NCBI GenBank assembly: GCA_037042185.1
Contig: JAXQJY010000032.1
Span: forward strand, 1,922,001-1,986,000
Direction of reading: 5' to 3'
Origin: Sordariomycetes sp. S80-01Y
Lineage: Eukaryota; Ascomycota; Sordariomycetes
Length of the DNA stretch: 64,000 bases
The notes beneath the pieces were generated by a model that saw only the letters and a program-made list of their open reading frames with translations, had not been told where the DNA came from and made no database searches. Shown piece after piece: positions 1-12,905 of the stretch. How positions within the stretch are numbered: the first letter of the stretch is position 1; every line of letters starts with the position of its first letter. The position numbers and the translations under genes are program-made.

Positions 1-1821
1 AGAGGAACCTGAGGAATATGAGTTCTTTTGAGATCAAGACCCTGTCGTTTGGGCATGGTGAAGGAGTAGCTGTGGCATTGTACATAACAAGGGGAACAAC
101 GGAACGGAATCTTGCTGCCGTCAAGGTTCTAGATGGAAGCTAATTCGGCTCTTCCATGTATCTGGCAACTGAATTAAGGTGCATAAGAGCCAGTAATCGA
201 CGTCGTGGAGGATACAGCGAAACTGACTAGGAAGAGCGTCTTGTGACTTGAAGAGACTCATCTGAAGCCACGCTCGGAAGGAACAAGGACCTAATGAAGG
301 CACTACTAATACAATCCTTGTTCAACATATATTTTCTTGCTAATTTGAATGATGCGTTTGTTTCGATGGATCGTAGTGGAAGGTCACCATTCTTCGACTG
401 AAACGGAAGTTACCTTGGCCTCGACAATCCGTAAACGTTCAGATGGAAAATGCAGCTGGGAAAGAAACCACCCAGAAGAACCAAATTTGTGTTGCTCTCT
501 CCATGGGAAAAGACCATTAGTCTTCAGTTTCGAATACTTTGCGGGCCTCTTTAACTGAACATACACGGAAGTTTCCCATAGGAACAGTGTTATAAGTGAG
601 CTGTCGCATCTATGTTGTCTCGCGCACGTCAGGCATCATCGAGCAGCGTTTCGCGAACATCACTGACGTTCCATTTATACGTCCGAGCTTCCCTAATTTG
701 GCAGTTCGTGTCGACCAGAGTGCACCCGCCACTCCAATCACTACAGTGAAGAATCCTCAAGGTGGTTTCGTGGAACGAAGCACAGGACGGGTAGCAGGCT
801 CAGCTCGACGTGAGGCACAAGTGGTAAAGTATTAGGCGCTACATGGTTTTGTTCAGTTTATTTGACTGCCTTGAGGCCAATTAGGAAGATGTAAGGTAGT
901 CAGTGACAGCTTTTCGAGTACCCTGAGGTACACGCCAGCTGCCTCTGATCAACAAGCTCGAAGCACGGGGTCTAGTAGCGATGAGACGTTAGGGGCGACC
1001 ATATTGTGACACTTGTGATGTAAGCAAGAACATCAGACGTCCATAGACTTTTTAAGAATATTGTCTGTTCTATTAAGGTCCAACATTCAGCTTCAATCAT
1101 TGTCTGGGGCTGGTCGCTGAACCAAGAATGAAGCTCACGGGGTGGATGTTTACTTCGGGAGCAATGACTGACTCACAAACAGCAGCGACTCCTGGTCCCA
1201 CCGCCTTGTCTGAATTCCTCCCCTTTTCACTTAGAATAGTGCGATGGTCTCGCGGCCTTGACAAAGCGAAGATGAGGAGACGTGGTGCCCGCGGGCAGCT
1301 TTGGGGATTTTGCGGGCCACTCCACCCTTTCACAGGTCATGTTCAGAACAAAGACAGCCATTTCTGAGGGTAGCTTTTAAGTATTAGCTCGCTCACCTGA
1401 TCTGCCGCAAAAGCACGACGAGCAAGTAGTTTGCTTGATGTACGAACGTGGATGAGACAGGTCGATCTCAAATCTGCATGGGTAAACTCAAATTCATTGA
1501 ATCATCGTCTATGTCCTCTAACGCCGACCCTGCAAATCCGCCATGCTCGGCTATCTTCTTCTGCTACATCTCCACTGCCCTGAACACCTCGCCGTCCCCT
1601 TTTCATTATGCGCATGCTTCAACCGCGTTTCAAATCCGAATGTAAAATGTGACGCAGCCTGAGTTGGTATCAATACAGCGAAGGGAGTCGCAGGTCTCGG
1701 AAACAGCGGGTTGCCTCGACCCATTGGGTCAGCAAGAAGGCAACTAATTCTGTGAAGCAAGTCCAGGATTTGCGAAGCCAAGGCATGGGTCACGCCCCTA
1801 GCCGTTCAATTCGCCCATCCT
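1..1821. other. left-end intergenic stretch, no supported gene
   Basis: Only short open frames of 60-80 codons occur, on both strands, without splice-consistent extensions, recognisable domains or codon bias like the genes to the right. The last part is the 3' flank of the Hsp40 gene. I see no repeat, tRNA or transposon signature. Confidence 0.5.
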
Positions 1822-3227
1822 TTACTGCGAGGCGCACTGCACGCGCTCAGCGCCGGGGTGGCCGTCTTCATCGTCGTCATCCATGACGCCGCCGTTGTTG
1901 AAGACGCGGTTCTGCGATGTGCTGTCCATGTCCTCGAGATCGGCAGGCTCAGTCATAGCGTCTTGCGGGGGCACACTCTGGACTGCAGGACCAGGCAAGA
2001 TCTTGCGCAGCGACTCGAAGGCGGCGGCGTCATCGGTCCAGTTCTTCTCGGGGAACTTGACATTGAATCGAATGTACATGTTACCGTGGTCGTGGTGGCG
2101 AGGGGAAGGCATTCCCTGGCCGCGGATCATCTTGACGGAGTCTGCAAACGTTAGTCAGTGTTAAACATCACTCAACAAAGAACGTACCTTGTGCGATGGC
2201 CTCGCCAGGCATGATCTCGATAGCTAACCAGCGGTCGTCGAGGTGTTCCACATAGATGGTACCACCAGCGAGTGCGGTCACCAGCTCGATATCGCAGTTG
2301 TAGAGTAGATCGTCCTCCTTGCGAGTGAAGCGAGCATGGGGCTTCTCCTCGATTTCGAACACGACATCGCCAGCCTGGATTCCAGGAGCTTGGTCACCCT
2401 CTCCCTTGAACTCAACGCGGGTTCCGCTGCGGACACCCTTGTCGACATGGACGTGAAGAACCTTCCTGTCAACCACGGTCTTCTTGCCGTTACACTGCTT
2501 GCAACGGTCCTTGTCCTTGATAGTCTCGCCCTCTCCACTGCAGTCAGGGCAGACAGTCTGGAAGCGCTGGATCATGGGACCCATCTGGCGCATCATAGTC
2601 TTCATACCTTGACCGTCACAGCCAGCGCACTTCTTCACAGCACCCTCCTTGCCGCCAATGCCATTGCACTTGGGGCAGATAATCGACCGCTGAAGAGCCA
2701 GCTTAGAGACCTTTCCGCGGTAGATGTCCTCGAGCGCGACCTTGTGGGTGTGATGAATCGTGCGAGCCTTGGGGGGACCGCGTGAAGCGCCGCCGCCCAT
2801 GCCGCCAAACATACCGCCCATGCCACCGAAACCGCCACCACCGCCGAAGAACTGGGCAAACAGATCCTCAGCGGCCATGCCGCCACCGCCGGCGCCGCCT
2901 TCGAGACCAGCCTCGCCATACTGGTCGTATACGGATCGCTTCTGGGAATCGGACAGGATTTCGTAGGCGTGCGACACCTCCTTGAACTTGTCTTCGGCTT
3001 CGGGGTTGTGGGCGTTCTTGTCTGCGCAAATGAGTTAGATGTGCGGTCATGGAAGGGAGCCGAGATACATACCAGGATGGTACTTGAGCGCGTTGACCTT
3101 GTAGGCCTTCTTTAACTCGGCATCGGTAGCCGTGGGTGCAACCTGAGAGAAATTAGACGGGTATGCGGGGAGGTGGTAACTCTGGACGTACACCCAAGGT
3201 GTCGTAGTACTTTGTCTCTTTGACCAT
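1822..3227 (-). CDS. YDJ1: Type I Hsp40 co-chaperone (Ydj1/Mas5 family), farnesylated
   Basis: Predicted 419-aa cytosolic J-protein that stimulates Hsp70 ATPase activity and hands over unfolded clients, including mitochondrial preproteins. Four exons: 3192-3227, 3073-3142, 2188-3021 and 1822-2141, all joined in phase at GT-AG introns. Visible in order: a J domain beginning [12 protein letters not shown], with the HPD triad rebuilt across an intron (YHP/DKN); a Gly/Phe-rich linker; a zinc-binding region with four CxxCxGxG-type repeats; client-binding domains; and an acidic tail ending CASQ, a CaaX box like that of yeast Ydj1. The length matches the family (about 410-425 aa). The ATG at 3227 is the only start that opens the J domain. 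A perfect heat-shock element lies about 240 bp upstream. I am confident of the family; the one-to-one orthology is inferred. Confidence 0.95.
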
Positions 3228-4447
3228 GATTGCGAACGGCCTCGGGGCTCAGAATCACGAATGGGATGAGGGGCAAGGCTTTCGCCGGAGGACAAGGCTA
3301 GAGTAAACAAGGGACTCCTGGAGGAACAATCAGCATCGGCGAGTGTGAAACTTGACGGGTAGAGTTGCGCACCTTGACACCTGAAGCGCGAGTAGAGGAT
3401 AAATCTGCCCTCGGAGCGCGGGTTGTCTATCGGGACTTATCGAAGCTGACGACAGCGGGGCTGGAGAGAAATTTCGAGAATGGTAGTCCTAGACGGAGGA
3501 GGTCGGGTAGGCCTAGTTGATTGCGGCTTGAACTTGGGTTCTGCAAACACAGTCAAGATGTCAAGTCGAGGTGTTCAACTCTTGCAAGAGGGGGGAAGAA
3601 TGGTGAAGGGGAGATGTTCTCTGGTTGAGGGTTTACGAGGTGAGAAAAGTCCCAGAGACAGATCCGCGAGAGATGTTTTGTCATTCAGCGATTCTAGTGC
3701 CAGTGGTTGCTGCTGGTCGCCCCGACTCAAGCACTGGCGCCACACCCGGCGGTCTTCGACTCGGATTCCATCCATTTCCATGAGGCGCTGCTAATGCACG
3801 ACCTGCGGAGCCATTGATAAGCGGGCGTTGGTGGGGCTTATCGGGCTCCCGCCTGGTTGCGCCTTAACACTTTAGCGTGCCTCGACTTCAGAATCTTTTT
3901 TTGGACCCATTTCTGTTGTGTCCAGGGGACTCGGGATTAGACGTCATGTCGTGTTTTCGAGGGGCAGCCGATTCAGGACATGATGATTTCTTAGTAAATA
4001 ATTGTAGGGTAGAGGAATGCAGGGCCATGCCGACATGGTGGATTTCGGAGTTACCTACGAGACGAGTGCTACCTCAGGCGTCCTGACATTGACGGTGTAC
4101 AGAACGAAATACCATGGCGCATATCGTCATACCACAGCGTACGGTGATATCCTCAGTCTGACAGGCAGCGCATTCTGGACGCCTCAGTCAGTGCAAACGT
4201 GACCTTCGTCCAAGGACGCGTCGAATCCATCTCAACTCGACCCATGTTTCATCAGCACCCTCCATCGCCGTCATGAAGTCGGATCACCCTGTGACAGTGA
4301 CTAGCATCAAGTAGGAGTTGCCATCGGACTTAGCCAAACCCCGACGACGCAGTCACCCCAGACCTTCTTAATTGCAATTTATACGCAGGTCTCTGCCTCA
4401 AAAGCCAACTACCGTCACCGCGCGCGCTGAATGTTGATCTAGGTGTC
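3228..4447. other. divergent intergenic region, Hsp40 / bZIP
   Basis: This 1.2 kb lies between two divergently transcribed genes and probably holds both promoters and 5' UTRs. Apart from the heat-shock element I see no convincing gene. The 60-104-codon open frames here lack domains and splice support. Confidence 0.5.
3467..3481. promoter_or_regulatory. Heat-shock element upstream of the Hsp40 gene
   Basis: Three perfect alternating pentamers (AGAAA, TTTCG, AGAAT), matching the nGAAn-nTTCn-nGAAn consensus bound by the heat-shock factor Hsf1. It sits about 240 bp upstream of the Hsp40 start codon, where a fungal promoter element is expected. Heat induction of this gene is inferred. Confidence 0.7.
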
Positions 4448-6019
4448 ATGGACGGTCAATTCTTAGCCTTCTCTGCTGCTTCTGAGCAGTCCTCTAGAGC
4501 CACCTCGGCGTCAGGTGCTACTACTAGTACTAGTAGCTACGCGCCCAACAAGGTGGCAAAGAAATCGGTTCGACGAGATCCTGAGGCTCGTCGCGAGCAG
4601 AACCGTCAAGCTAGTCGTGCCTACAGTCAGATGACCCCTCATAGACATCCACTTCCGACGCGCTGACACCGCGTCCCAGGGGCAAAGCGCAAGCAAAAGC
4701 TCGCTCTCCTGGACCAGCTCGTTGCACAGGAAGACCATTCTCCGGCTTCACCAGGTTCAAGTTCAAATGACTTACGAAATTCGTCATCGCAAGAGCTTGA
4801 CCGGTCAGCTGGGGCTTTTGAAAGAGCAGTCTTCCAAGCCTCCACAGCCATAAACAACCATATGCTTACAAGCAATCTCACGGACCATGGCTTCGACAAC
4901 TGGTCAAGCACTATTCCTTCATCTCGGCCACGGCATGCCTCTTCGCAAAATCGCCGAGGAGAGATATGGGATCATCCTGACGACCGTAGCCACCTGAGCC
5001 CGGCAGACCTCGAGCTCCCGACTATATTGATAGGGGAACCATCGCCGTCGGTACCAACATCAGGCGCCAATGTATCATCGACGTCAACTGATACACCCTC
5101 ATCCTTCGCCTCAACTTCCCCTCCAAGCAAAGCCTACCCTCCGGATGCCGAGTTGCTGAAGGTACTAGATCATGTCAACAACCTCAGCCCCTCGCAAAAG
5201 CGCCTTCTACTTGCGCACTTGTATCACTCGACTGGCAGTGTTCCTCGTGAGCCTTCTCGAACGTTTACACCCACTGCTATTCCCGGCACAAATTGGGTCT
5301 CTTATCACCCACGCTCTGGCCATCCCCTTTCGCGTCTGCAAGATGAGGCCCGGCGCTTCGCGGCCTTCATCGACACGCACATTCACGCGAGCCTCTCACC
5401 GGCCAACCTCAGCAAGTTGTATGTCATGGAGGTCGGCTTCTATGGTGCCGTGTTCGCCAACTGTTACGCACTGGGGATGTCGGATCTGGAGGGCATGATG
5501 ACGGAAGATGGTGTTAGTCCGTTTAGCCTGGGTCCTGACACAGGCTACCATCCTAGTCAATTGCCAGTCGTACGGCCGAGATTCGCAGCGGTGACGCCGG
5601 ATTTGAGGCCTATTGACCTGCAGCTCACCGTTGGACATCATCCCTATTTGGTACACCATTCCCTTGGCTGCTCTTGATCCACTCGGCCTAACTCTATCTA
5701 GGACATCATACCCTTCAAGATCTTCCGCGAAAACGCGCTCAAAGCTCTGCAGCAGGAGGACGGCAGCCTGGACGAGGATCAACTCTGTACTGACCTCGGT
5801 GCCGGCGGGCTCGTGTGCTGGGGCAGTCAACAAAGCAGCTTAGGCATGGAGGCCGGCGTGCCCTGGGACGTTCGGGCCTGGGAACCACAGACATGGTTTC
5901 TCCAGAAATATTGGTATCTATGCGGCGGGTGGGAAGACGAAATGTGGAAGTCTTGTCGATGGTGGCACGACACAAGGGGACAGGGGCTGGACGTGTCTGA
6001 GACCACGCTTCGAGGTTAG
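4448..6019 (+). CDS. bZIP transcription factor with DUF3425 domain
   Basis: Predicted 488-aa nuclear DNA-binding protein. Exons: 4448-4625, 4680-5650 and 5702-6019, all in phase. The first intron splits the basic region, which reads RREQNRQASRAYR then AKRKQKLALLDQL across the junction, giving the N-x7-R basic motif and the first leucines of a short zipper. A long Ser/Thr/Pro-rich middle follows. The C-terminal 200 residues match the fungal DUF3425 pattern: PWDVRAWEPQTWF, then a GGWEDE segment and a Trp-Trp pair. Members of this family are often stress or secondary-metabolism regulators, but the target here cannot be told from sequence. The ATG at 4448 gives a short leader in front of the basic region. 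Confidence 0.88.
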
Positions 6020-6305
6020 GAACACGTAGGCACGCATATGGGGATTATGGACTTTTGTTATTACAGGGAGCTGCCTAATGGTGCTATGCCCACGCAGAGG
6101 ACGAAAATGTAACACGAAAGGGGGACTGGTATCGTAATGCCCTGCCAAACGATGCTAGAAGAAGAGTAAAACAGAATTCATATCCATAGGCGGGGATCGT
6201 AACGCCTTGTACACCAAACTTAGTCTCGTGCATTGCAGGGCCTGATACTGTCCCTGAATGAAAGTATGCGTAACGACGTCAATGGGGTCTCAAGAAACGT
6301 AAGGC

Positions 6306-8786
6306 TTAGAAAGCATCCTCAAAGGGGCAATCCACGCTGTCGTGGCCGTCTCGTTCGCAGACCGCGCACCACTTTTCGGGGTCCATGATGCCACTCTCTT
6401 TGCCTGCGACAGGCCCCGAGTCCATGGGGTTGGGCATGATCTTGACGGTCGGGGTAGCCAAGGGGCTCTTAGATCTGGCAGGAGAAAGAGGAGCAGGTCG
6501 GGCGTCATCGTCGTGAGGTCGCAAATTGTTGTTGCTGGTGCTGGGCTTGGGAGTCTCGTCGTGGTTCTTTGCACCATCGGGTCCGAACATATTGGTGCAG
6601 GTCAAGATGTCGTGGCCGCTGGTCTCACAGATTTCACACCAGAGAGTGCTATTCTCGGTAGCGCTGGAGTGGGCATCGCTCTCCGCCATCGTGTCCAGGA
6701 CGGCGCCGTTCTTGTGGCTGTGAGGTGCCTCAGGTGAACGAGTGTCTTGAGCACGTGTCAAGACGACCGTGTCTCTAGAATCTCTAAGCGAAGAGCGGTT
6801 GTTGCCGCCGCCGGCGCCGCCGCCCCGAAGACCCTCAAGCTCCTTCTCCAGCTCCTCCTCTCGGGTGGTCTTGTGCTCGAGGATGGACTGCAGCTCGTTG
6901 ACCTGCCTCTCGAGATTATCGCGGGCAATTTTGTGCTCGATGACATCCCCAGGTATGAGTGAACCCCGCTTGGGCCGCTCGTCGTCCCGGCTCAAAGAGT
7001 GGATGATGGCTTTGAGACCCCTGATCTCGTCCTCCTTTGCTTCGAGTTCCTTAGATGGGCTCCTTTCGCCAACCCCAGGGCTCCCGCCGCTTCCAGCCTT
7101 CTCGCGTTCCCGCCGGAGCTCAGTTCTCGTACGCTCAACTTCGCCTCGCAGAAATTCAACTTCCCCACGAGCCTCAGCTTCTCCCCTCCGAGCATCCTCC
7201 AGGCCTTCTTCGAGCTCTTGGACAAGCTCTTCGAGCTGCTTCAACTGCGTGGCCACGGAGTCAACGTCGAGATTCCTTGACTCCAGCTCGCGCACATCGC
7301 CCATGAGCTCCTCGATCCGCTTCTCATAGACCCTCTCAGTCTCTGTACTAGCCATTTCGAGTGCATCGATGGTGCTACGGAAGTCGGCGCGGTGAGCGTC
7401 AAATTCCGCCGTAAGCATGGCAATCTTTTCGTTTTTCTCCCGCAGCAGATTTCTCAACTGGCCTGTGTCCTTATCCGCAAATTCACTGTGGGCGGCCTTG
7501 AGATCTCCAGCATTCTCCATAAGAGACTGGAGCTCGGTAAGACTGCTTTCCATCTCTGAAAGTGTAGCGGATTGGTCCCTGAGCTGACGCTCGCGGTCCT
7601 CGAGCTGAGCGCGCAGATTCTCAATTTCTTCGTCATTACGACCGTTGAGCCGCGAGGGCGAGCGAGCTCCCATGCGCGATGACGGGCGGTTTGTCTTCCC
7701 AAGAGATGCGACAGACCCTATACTGCCGTTTGTAGTCTTGGATTTTGGCAGGCCCATGGGAGCAGGCTCATCATCGAAAGAGCCTAGCGCCGACGCACTA
7801 CGAGGGGGCATGCTAGGCTTGCGTTCCAACGCCCTCTTGCTTGGATCGCCAGCCGTACCGCGCACGCTTTGCGCGAAGCGGTTGGTGGGGCTGCCATAGC
7901 GCGAGGGCGTTTTGGGATTGCCAATCGACGGTCGAGGGCCAGGTGTTCTTTGCGCAAGTCGCTGGGGCGAGTCGGGGCGAGGCAACGAGGTTCGAGGGCC
8001 GTTGTTCCGTTTGCCTGCTGGACTAGGAGCTCTAGCGCCCGGTCCAATAGACTGGCTGAACTTGGGGAGACCAGGCGTCGGGGGAGTGAAGTTTGTAGAA
8101 TTCTGCGAGCCGCTTTTGAGGCCAGAGCTAGGCGTCATCGGGTAGGATGAGCCAGAATCGCGCTTCATGGCTTTCGCAATGGGAATGAAGAGGCCAGCAC
8201 CGGGGACATCCGTGGTAAAGTAAGAGACGCTGCAAAAGTATTAATACGGCGCAGAAAAAAAGAGCGCAACAAGTCTGGCTTACCCATCGACGTCGCCATT
8301 GTTCTTCCCCTTCGCAGCAAATTCAGGGTTGAGCTCGACACCGACAAATGTGCCCTTCTTCCCCTGCACGGATCCAACGAAGCGCGCGACGCCGTATAAG
8401 TTGCCCGGCACTTCCACCACGTCGCCAACATCAACATCGTCACCGGCCGCCGATCTCCCAGGTGTCAGGGGAGCCATATTCAGTCGCGAGCTGGATCGTT
8501 CGGTCAAGACTGAGAAGTGATGTCCGGACTCGGTGACATCGGGGATGCTGGCCAAGGAGCTCTGATGTGGTGTCAGGGCAGCCAGGGATGATTTGCGCGA
8601 CAGGGGCACAGCGGGGGCAAGACGCGACTGCGAAGCGTAGGCGGAGTTTAAGTTGGGCGTGGACGCTGTGTAAGATGGCCGTCGCAGCGAGCGCGGCGCG
8701 TCGGGCGTCTTGGGAATTGGGGGGATAGGAGGTCGCGGAAATGTCGTCGAGGAAGACGTGGCGGACGTTGTTGTCAGGGACGCCAT
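6306..8786 (-). CDS. CLIP-170/Bik1/Tip1-type microtubule plus-end protein
   Basis: Predicted 808-aa cytoplasmic linker protein that tracks growing microtubule ends. Two exons: 8284-8786 and 6306-8229, with one intron inside the CAP-Gly domain. In order: a Ser/Pro-rich N-terminus; one CAP-Gly domain around residues 115-190 with the tubulin-tail-binding GKNNGDVDG motif completed across the intron; a basic Ser/Pro-rich segment; a long coiled coil (about residues 340-650); and two CCHC zinc knuckles near the C-terminus (CEICETSGHDILTC and CAVCERDGHDSVDC), as in CLIP-170, which bind dynactin or Lis1. A GTG 12 bases upstream is in frame, but the ATG at 8786 is the first methionine. One CAP-Gly domain, as in fungal members, rather than the two of animal CLIP-170. 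Confidence 0.92.
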
Positions 8787-9849
8787 CTTGCTGGGCACCA
8801 GTGAGCGGGTCGACCCCTAAACCCGACAATTTTTGGTGGCGGCGGCTCGTGCTTCTCCCAGTCTGAGGGACCCGTCCGTACCTGACGGGACGGTGCGATG
8901 GCTCCGTGGACCACCCTGTCTGATTAGTTTGTTTACCACCGTAGGCCAAGGCCGGCTGATTACAGGATACCCCACGCGACTGTCTCCCACCAACGAGGTT
9001 GCAAAATTTCACCAAGATAGGGGAAAGGCTCTTCTGACCTCCGTCTCTTCAATATGAATAGGCTAGTTCTCTAGCGGTTCGACGGTGGTGCTGAATCGTG
9101 GTGGTCTTCGTTCCGTCGTTGCGTTGCGTTCGAGGAGCTCGCCAGCCGGGATGTAAAGAGCGGATAGCGAAGGTACCCCTGTACATGTGTACTCCGAACG
9201 GGGTCTCGAAGACACAGCTGTTGTGGTGATGATGGATTGCCTCCGCGAATGTGGGTGTCACTGTTTGCTGGGAATTTCCACGAGGAGAGACTGGGCAGGC
9301 GAGAAGGGGACGAGAGGAGAGACGCGTCGGTGTTTTTCTAATGCTGCGGTCATGGTGCAGCTCCTCCCCTTGAACAGCTCACCTCACCCGACCTCACGCA
9401 GGTACTGTACCACCACTGCCACTGTAGTGGCACTGGCGCCCGTGGACCGCCCACTGTGCTGCTGCAGACGCCGCTAGAGCCCCCCCGACAAGGACCGTCA
9501 CCGCCTCTTGAGCTCCTCCTCGCCCTGCGCCAGCTGCAGCTTCTCCCTTAAATCGACCACTGAACGACGTAGATTGACTGCTCGCACACGCGATGGACCT
9601 GCAACTCTGGCCACTGATTTTATTTCGGATGCATCCCTCATCTCGTCCTGCTGCAGATCCACCATCGACAAAGCTCCCATAGAGCTTGTCTTCCGTCCCC
9701 TTGTTCCTCACCAACAAGCATAGACAAAGTGCTGTGAGCTTGAGCTGTCTAAAGAAGCGAAGTGATGAGTGAGGTACTTGTTCTTATTACCGAGGTGGCT
9801 CTGGGCTGATATTGTCCAACACCTAAGTTGCTGGCCAGCAGCTGCTCCT
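8787..9849. other. intergenic region between CLIP-like gene and NOP14
   Basis: This interval holds the promoter and 5' UTR of the CLIP-like gene and the 3' flank of NOP14. It is GC-rich with several short open frames. Only one, at 9498-9680 on the minus strand, looks possibly coding and is listed separately. Confidence 0.5.
9498..9680 (-). CDS. possible small ORF, 60 aa, unknown
   Basis: An ATG-initiated frame of 60 codons. It ends in a charged stretch (REKLQLAQGEEELKRR) with a helical, coiled-coil-like pattern and G/C-ending codons similar to neighbouring genes. There is no recognisable domain. It could be a small gene, the last exon of an unseen gene, or chance in the upstream region of the CLIP-like gene. 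Confidence 0.2.
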   Translation of the reverse strand: MGALSMVDLQQDEMRDASEIKSVARVAGPSRVRAVNLRRSVVDLREKLQLAQGEEELKRR

Positions 9850-12659
9850 CTATCTGTTCTTGGCCCTCTTCCTGGCCTTCTTCTCCCTTTCGTACTCGTT
9901 CGCCTCCCTTCCCTCCTCGTTCTGAATCTCCGCCACAATCCTGTTCATCTTCTTCTCGTGTGCCGCGTCCTTGGCTCTCTTGATCCTCAGGTTTTCTCTT
10001 GCCATGAAGTTGGCGTCCTTGCGGAGCTCCCTCATCGCGCCCTTCCGCTCTTTCTTGTGCTCCTTCTTGAGCTTGGCCAGCTCGGCTCTCTCGCGGTCCG
10101 GATCGTAATGCTTGTCTGGGTCGAAGTTCTCCTCGAACTTGGGAATGAACCGCTTGATAGCGAGAGGACGGTGGTGGTGCAGTTCCAGAGTTTTGCGACC
10201 GATTGAGGCAAGGCGCTGCGTACGCTCGAGCTTAGCTTGCAGTTTATCGAGGCGATCAGCCATCGTCGAATGCATGTGCCTTCGGCATTTGTTCTTTGCA
10301 AGATGCTCAACAACAGCCAGCATCTGGTCAGCCACCTCCACGAATGAAGTCTTGTTCGACCAGATGTCGACAGCCGCATCGCAGACCTGAAGCAACGTGT
10401 CTAACAAGGCCACCTTCAACTCGCTTGCCTCTTTTGCCCCAAGCTCACGGTCGACGCAGTCAGAGAAGCCCAGCTTTCGTGGCCTGATTGTTTCCGCGTC
10501 TTGGATCCGCAGTGAGGACTCCGATTCATGGACAGGCACACGGATCCGCTCAAGTTCAGTGAATTTCGCCGGTGATAGAGCCAGGGCAGTGTGCAGTGCG
10601 AAATTCACCACCTCTGGGATGTACCTCTTGGAAGTTTGCTGGTACTGAAGTGCCAGAATTGAGAGATACACGCCAACGGAGTGATCTGCAAGTGTCCTGG
10701 GGATTTTGGTTCCCAAATATCGATTGGCTGTCAACGTTGCTGGTGTCACTGTCTGGTGGAAGTGATCAGAAGTTGGGAAGACGGTTCCAACGATTGTGAG
10801 CATCATCAGATCACCTGCCTCCAGCCCCAGGCGCCTCTCACTGCCAATCTCCTGCATTCGCTGACGGCATGCCCTCGAGACCTCGTGTGGAAACATCTTG
10901 GCCATAGAGTGGATGTGGCGAATGATGCTGTCGAGCACCTCGAAAGGTGGCCAGGTGTCTGCATCATACTGGGTCGAGCCAAATGGTGATGAGACGAAGG
11001 CGACTAGTGCCATGGCGAAATTGCCCAAGCGTTCCTTGTTATGGCTATCGAGCCTCGGGTGATAGAGTGTTCGGATGCGCACGATGATGGTGGGCAGCTT
11101 GTCGAGCGGATGCTGCCTGGCGATATCTGAGAACTGCTCCAGCGTTTGTGGACAGGGGAACGTGAAGGGCAGGCCGTCTTCATCACCCTTCTTCACCTCA
11201 GGATCCTTTACAGAGGTCTCTTCCCTGAAAATCGGATTACGGGCTTCTTCTTCGTTCAAGAGACCCTTTGTGAACTCATCATCATCTTCGTCGCTTGCAT
11301 CTTCGTCGGCATCCTCATCCTCGTCTCCGCTTATTGATTCTAGGTCCTCGGGATCCTCAACTTCAGAACCGCTAGCCACCAAATCGTCGTCAATAACAAA
11401 GTCGTCCTCGTCATCGAAGCCCAGCTCGGTCGCAGTCAAACGCCTCTTCCTGTTGTCGGGTTGGGGCTGAGATCGGATGCCCTGACCCAATCCAAAGTCT
11501 TCCTCTTCGTCCGTGTCATCTTCGTCCTCGGTTCCGGGTGCGTTCTCACTTTCTTCCTCACTATCCGTGACCGACTCGCCGCGCATCCTCTTTTGACGCT
11601 TTTCCTCGAGCTCCTTGAGGCGCTTTTGCTCGTCCTCCGCCTTCTCTTCGTCGGTCTTGGTGCGCTCGGCAGGCTGCGCTCTCCTATCTTGAGCCAACTT
11701 CCTCACTTGCAGGTCGTAGTTCTTGTCAAATGCGCCGCGATCGGCTCCTGATATCTCAGTCTGGGTGTGGTCTCCATTTTGTTGTTTCCTGCGTTGTGCA
11801 AGGAGACGCGTGATCTCCGGGAGATCCTGATCGATTTCCATCCGGATATCATCATCATCCTCCTTCTGCTGCTGTCTCTCGTACTTGCCCATCTTGGACT
11901 TGGCGATGATTTCCTCCATGACTTCTTTTTTGGTCTTCTTCCTTTCTGGTTGCTCCTCGTCGTCCTCGTCTCCAGTCTTCATTGCACGCAGCCTCTTGCG
12001 CCTCTGTTGATCGAGTGCCGATGTGTCGTCGTCTTCGTCCTCGCCTAGGTCTTCCTCAAAATCATCTTGCTGTCCGTCATTGTCGAATTGGAGAGCTTTG
12101 CCACCGTGGGTGAGCCCCCCCTGGTTGTCATCGTCGTCGTCCTCCAGGTCGAACATAGAGTTCTTTTTGTGGGAACGCATTTGTTCTCGCGCGAATCGCT
12201 CCATGGCTTTTTCCTCGGGGGTCATGGTGGGGTCGTTCTCGCCGAATCGCTGGTCCATGATTCCTCCAACCTTGTGACGATGTTGCATATCGACGAGGAG
12301 TGTCTGGCGACGCTGTTCCCAGAGTCAGTAACCCAAGTATCGACAGGTGTCGCAGTTGGCCTCACATTCTCCTCGGCGGCAGCCCTAGCCTCGCCAGGCC
12401 GGCCCTTGATTTTGCTGTTCGTAGCAGGTCGATTGCTTGTAACCTCGAACTTGGGTCCTTTGGCGTGCTTCAGATCGAAGGGATTGAATTGCTCGCGGAT
12501 ACCATCTAGGACGACACCCCTCTGCAGGCGTTTCTCGTTACGCCCTCGCACATCTTCGGCAGCCTTGCGCTTCTGCTTCTTCGACTGCTGGGGTCCGACA
12601 ATACCTTGGTCCCGAAGAGACGCCTTCAGGCGCTTGAGCTGTGACCCTCCGCCGGCCAT
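9850..12659 (-). CDS. NOP14: Nop14, SSU processome component
   Basis: Predicted 918-aa nucleolar protein of the U3 small-subunit processome, needed for 18S rRNA maturation and 40S export. Exon 1 is 12366-12659 and exon 2 is 9850-12312, joined across a 53-nt intron. The family signature directly follows the junction: RRQTLLVDMQHRHKVGGIMD, then QRFGENDPTMTPEEKAMERF. Next come long Asp/Glu-rich acidic tracts with interspersed KKR nuclear-localisation-like clusters, an alpha-helical C-terminal half, and a Lys/Arg-rich tail with ENLRIKRAKDAAHEKK. The length is slightly above yeast Nop14 (about 810 aa), as usual in filamentous fungi. The ATG at 12659 begins MAGGGSQLKRLKASLRD, typical of fungal Nop14. 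It is divergent from the gene at 12906, with only about 250 bp between starts, so the promoter is likely shared. Confidence 0.95.
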
Positions 12660-12905
12660 GATGGATGATGTCGAGTAGTGGAAAGGTCTCTTCAAAATTG
12701 GACCAGAGGTTGACACCCACCTGGAATTTTTTGCCGACTCGAAATTTCGTAATCGATAAGAAGCCCATCTCTAGTGGGGCAACAAGCGGGCGCTTGTCCC
12801 GTTGCGGTTCGAGATTTGGGCGGTCTCATGCGGCAGAACGCGGCTCGTCCTCGCAAGCGCCTGACGTGCATCGATTCCATCGTCTCCATCCATCATCCTC
12901 TCATA

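Noticed and set aside
6342-6737. Plus-strand open frames opposite the CLIP-like gene
   Set aside because: Shadows of the coding strand; translations lack structure and overlap confirmed coiled-coil and zinc-knuckle coding sequence.
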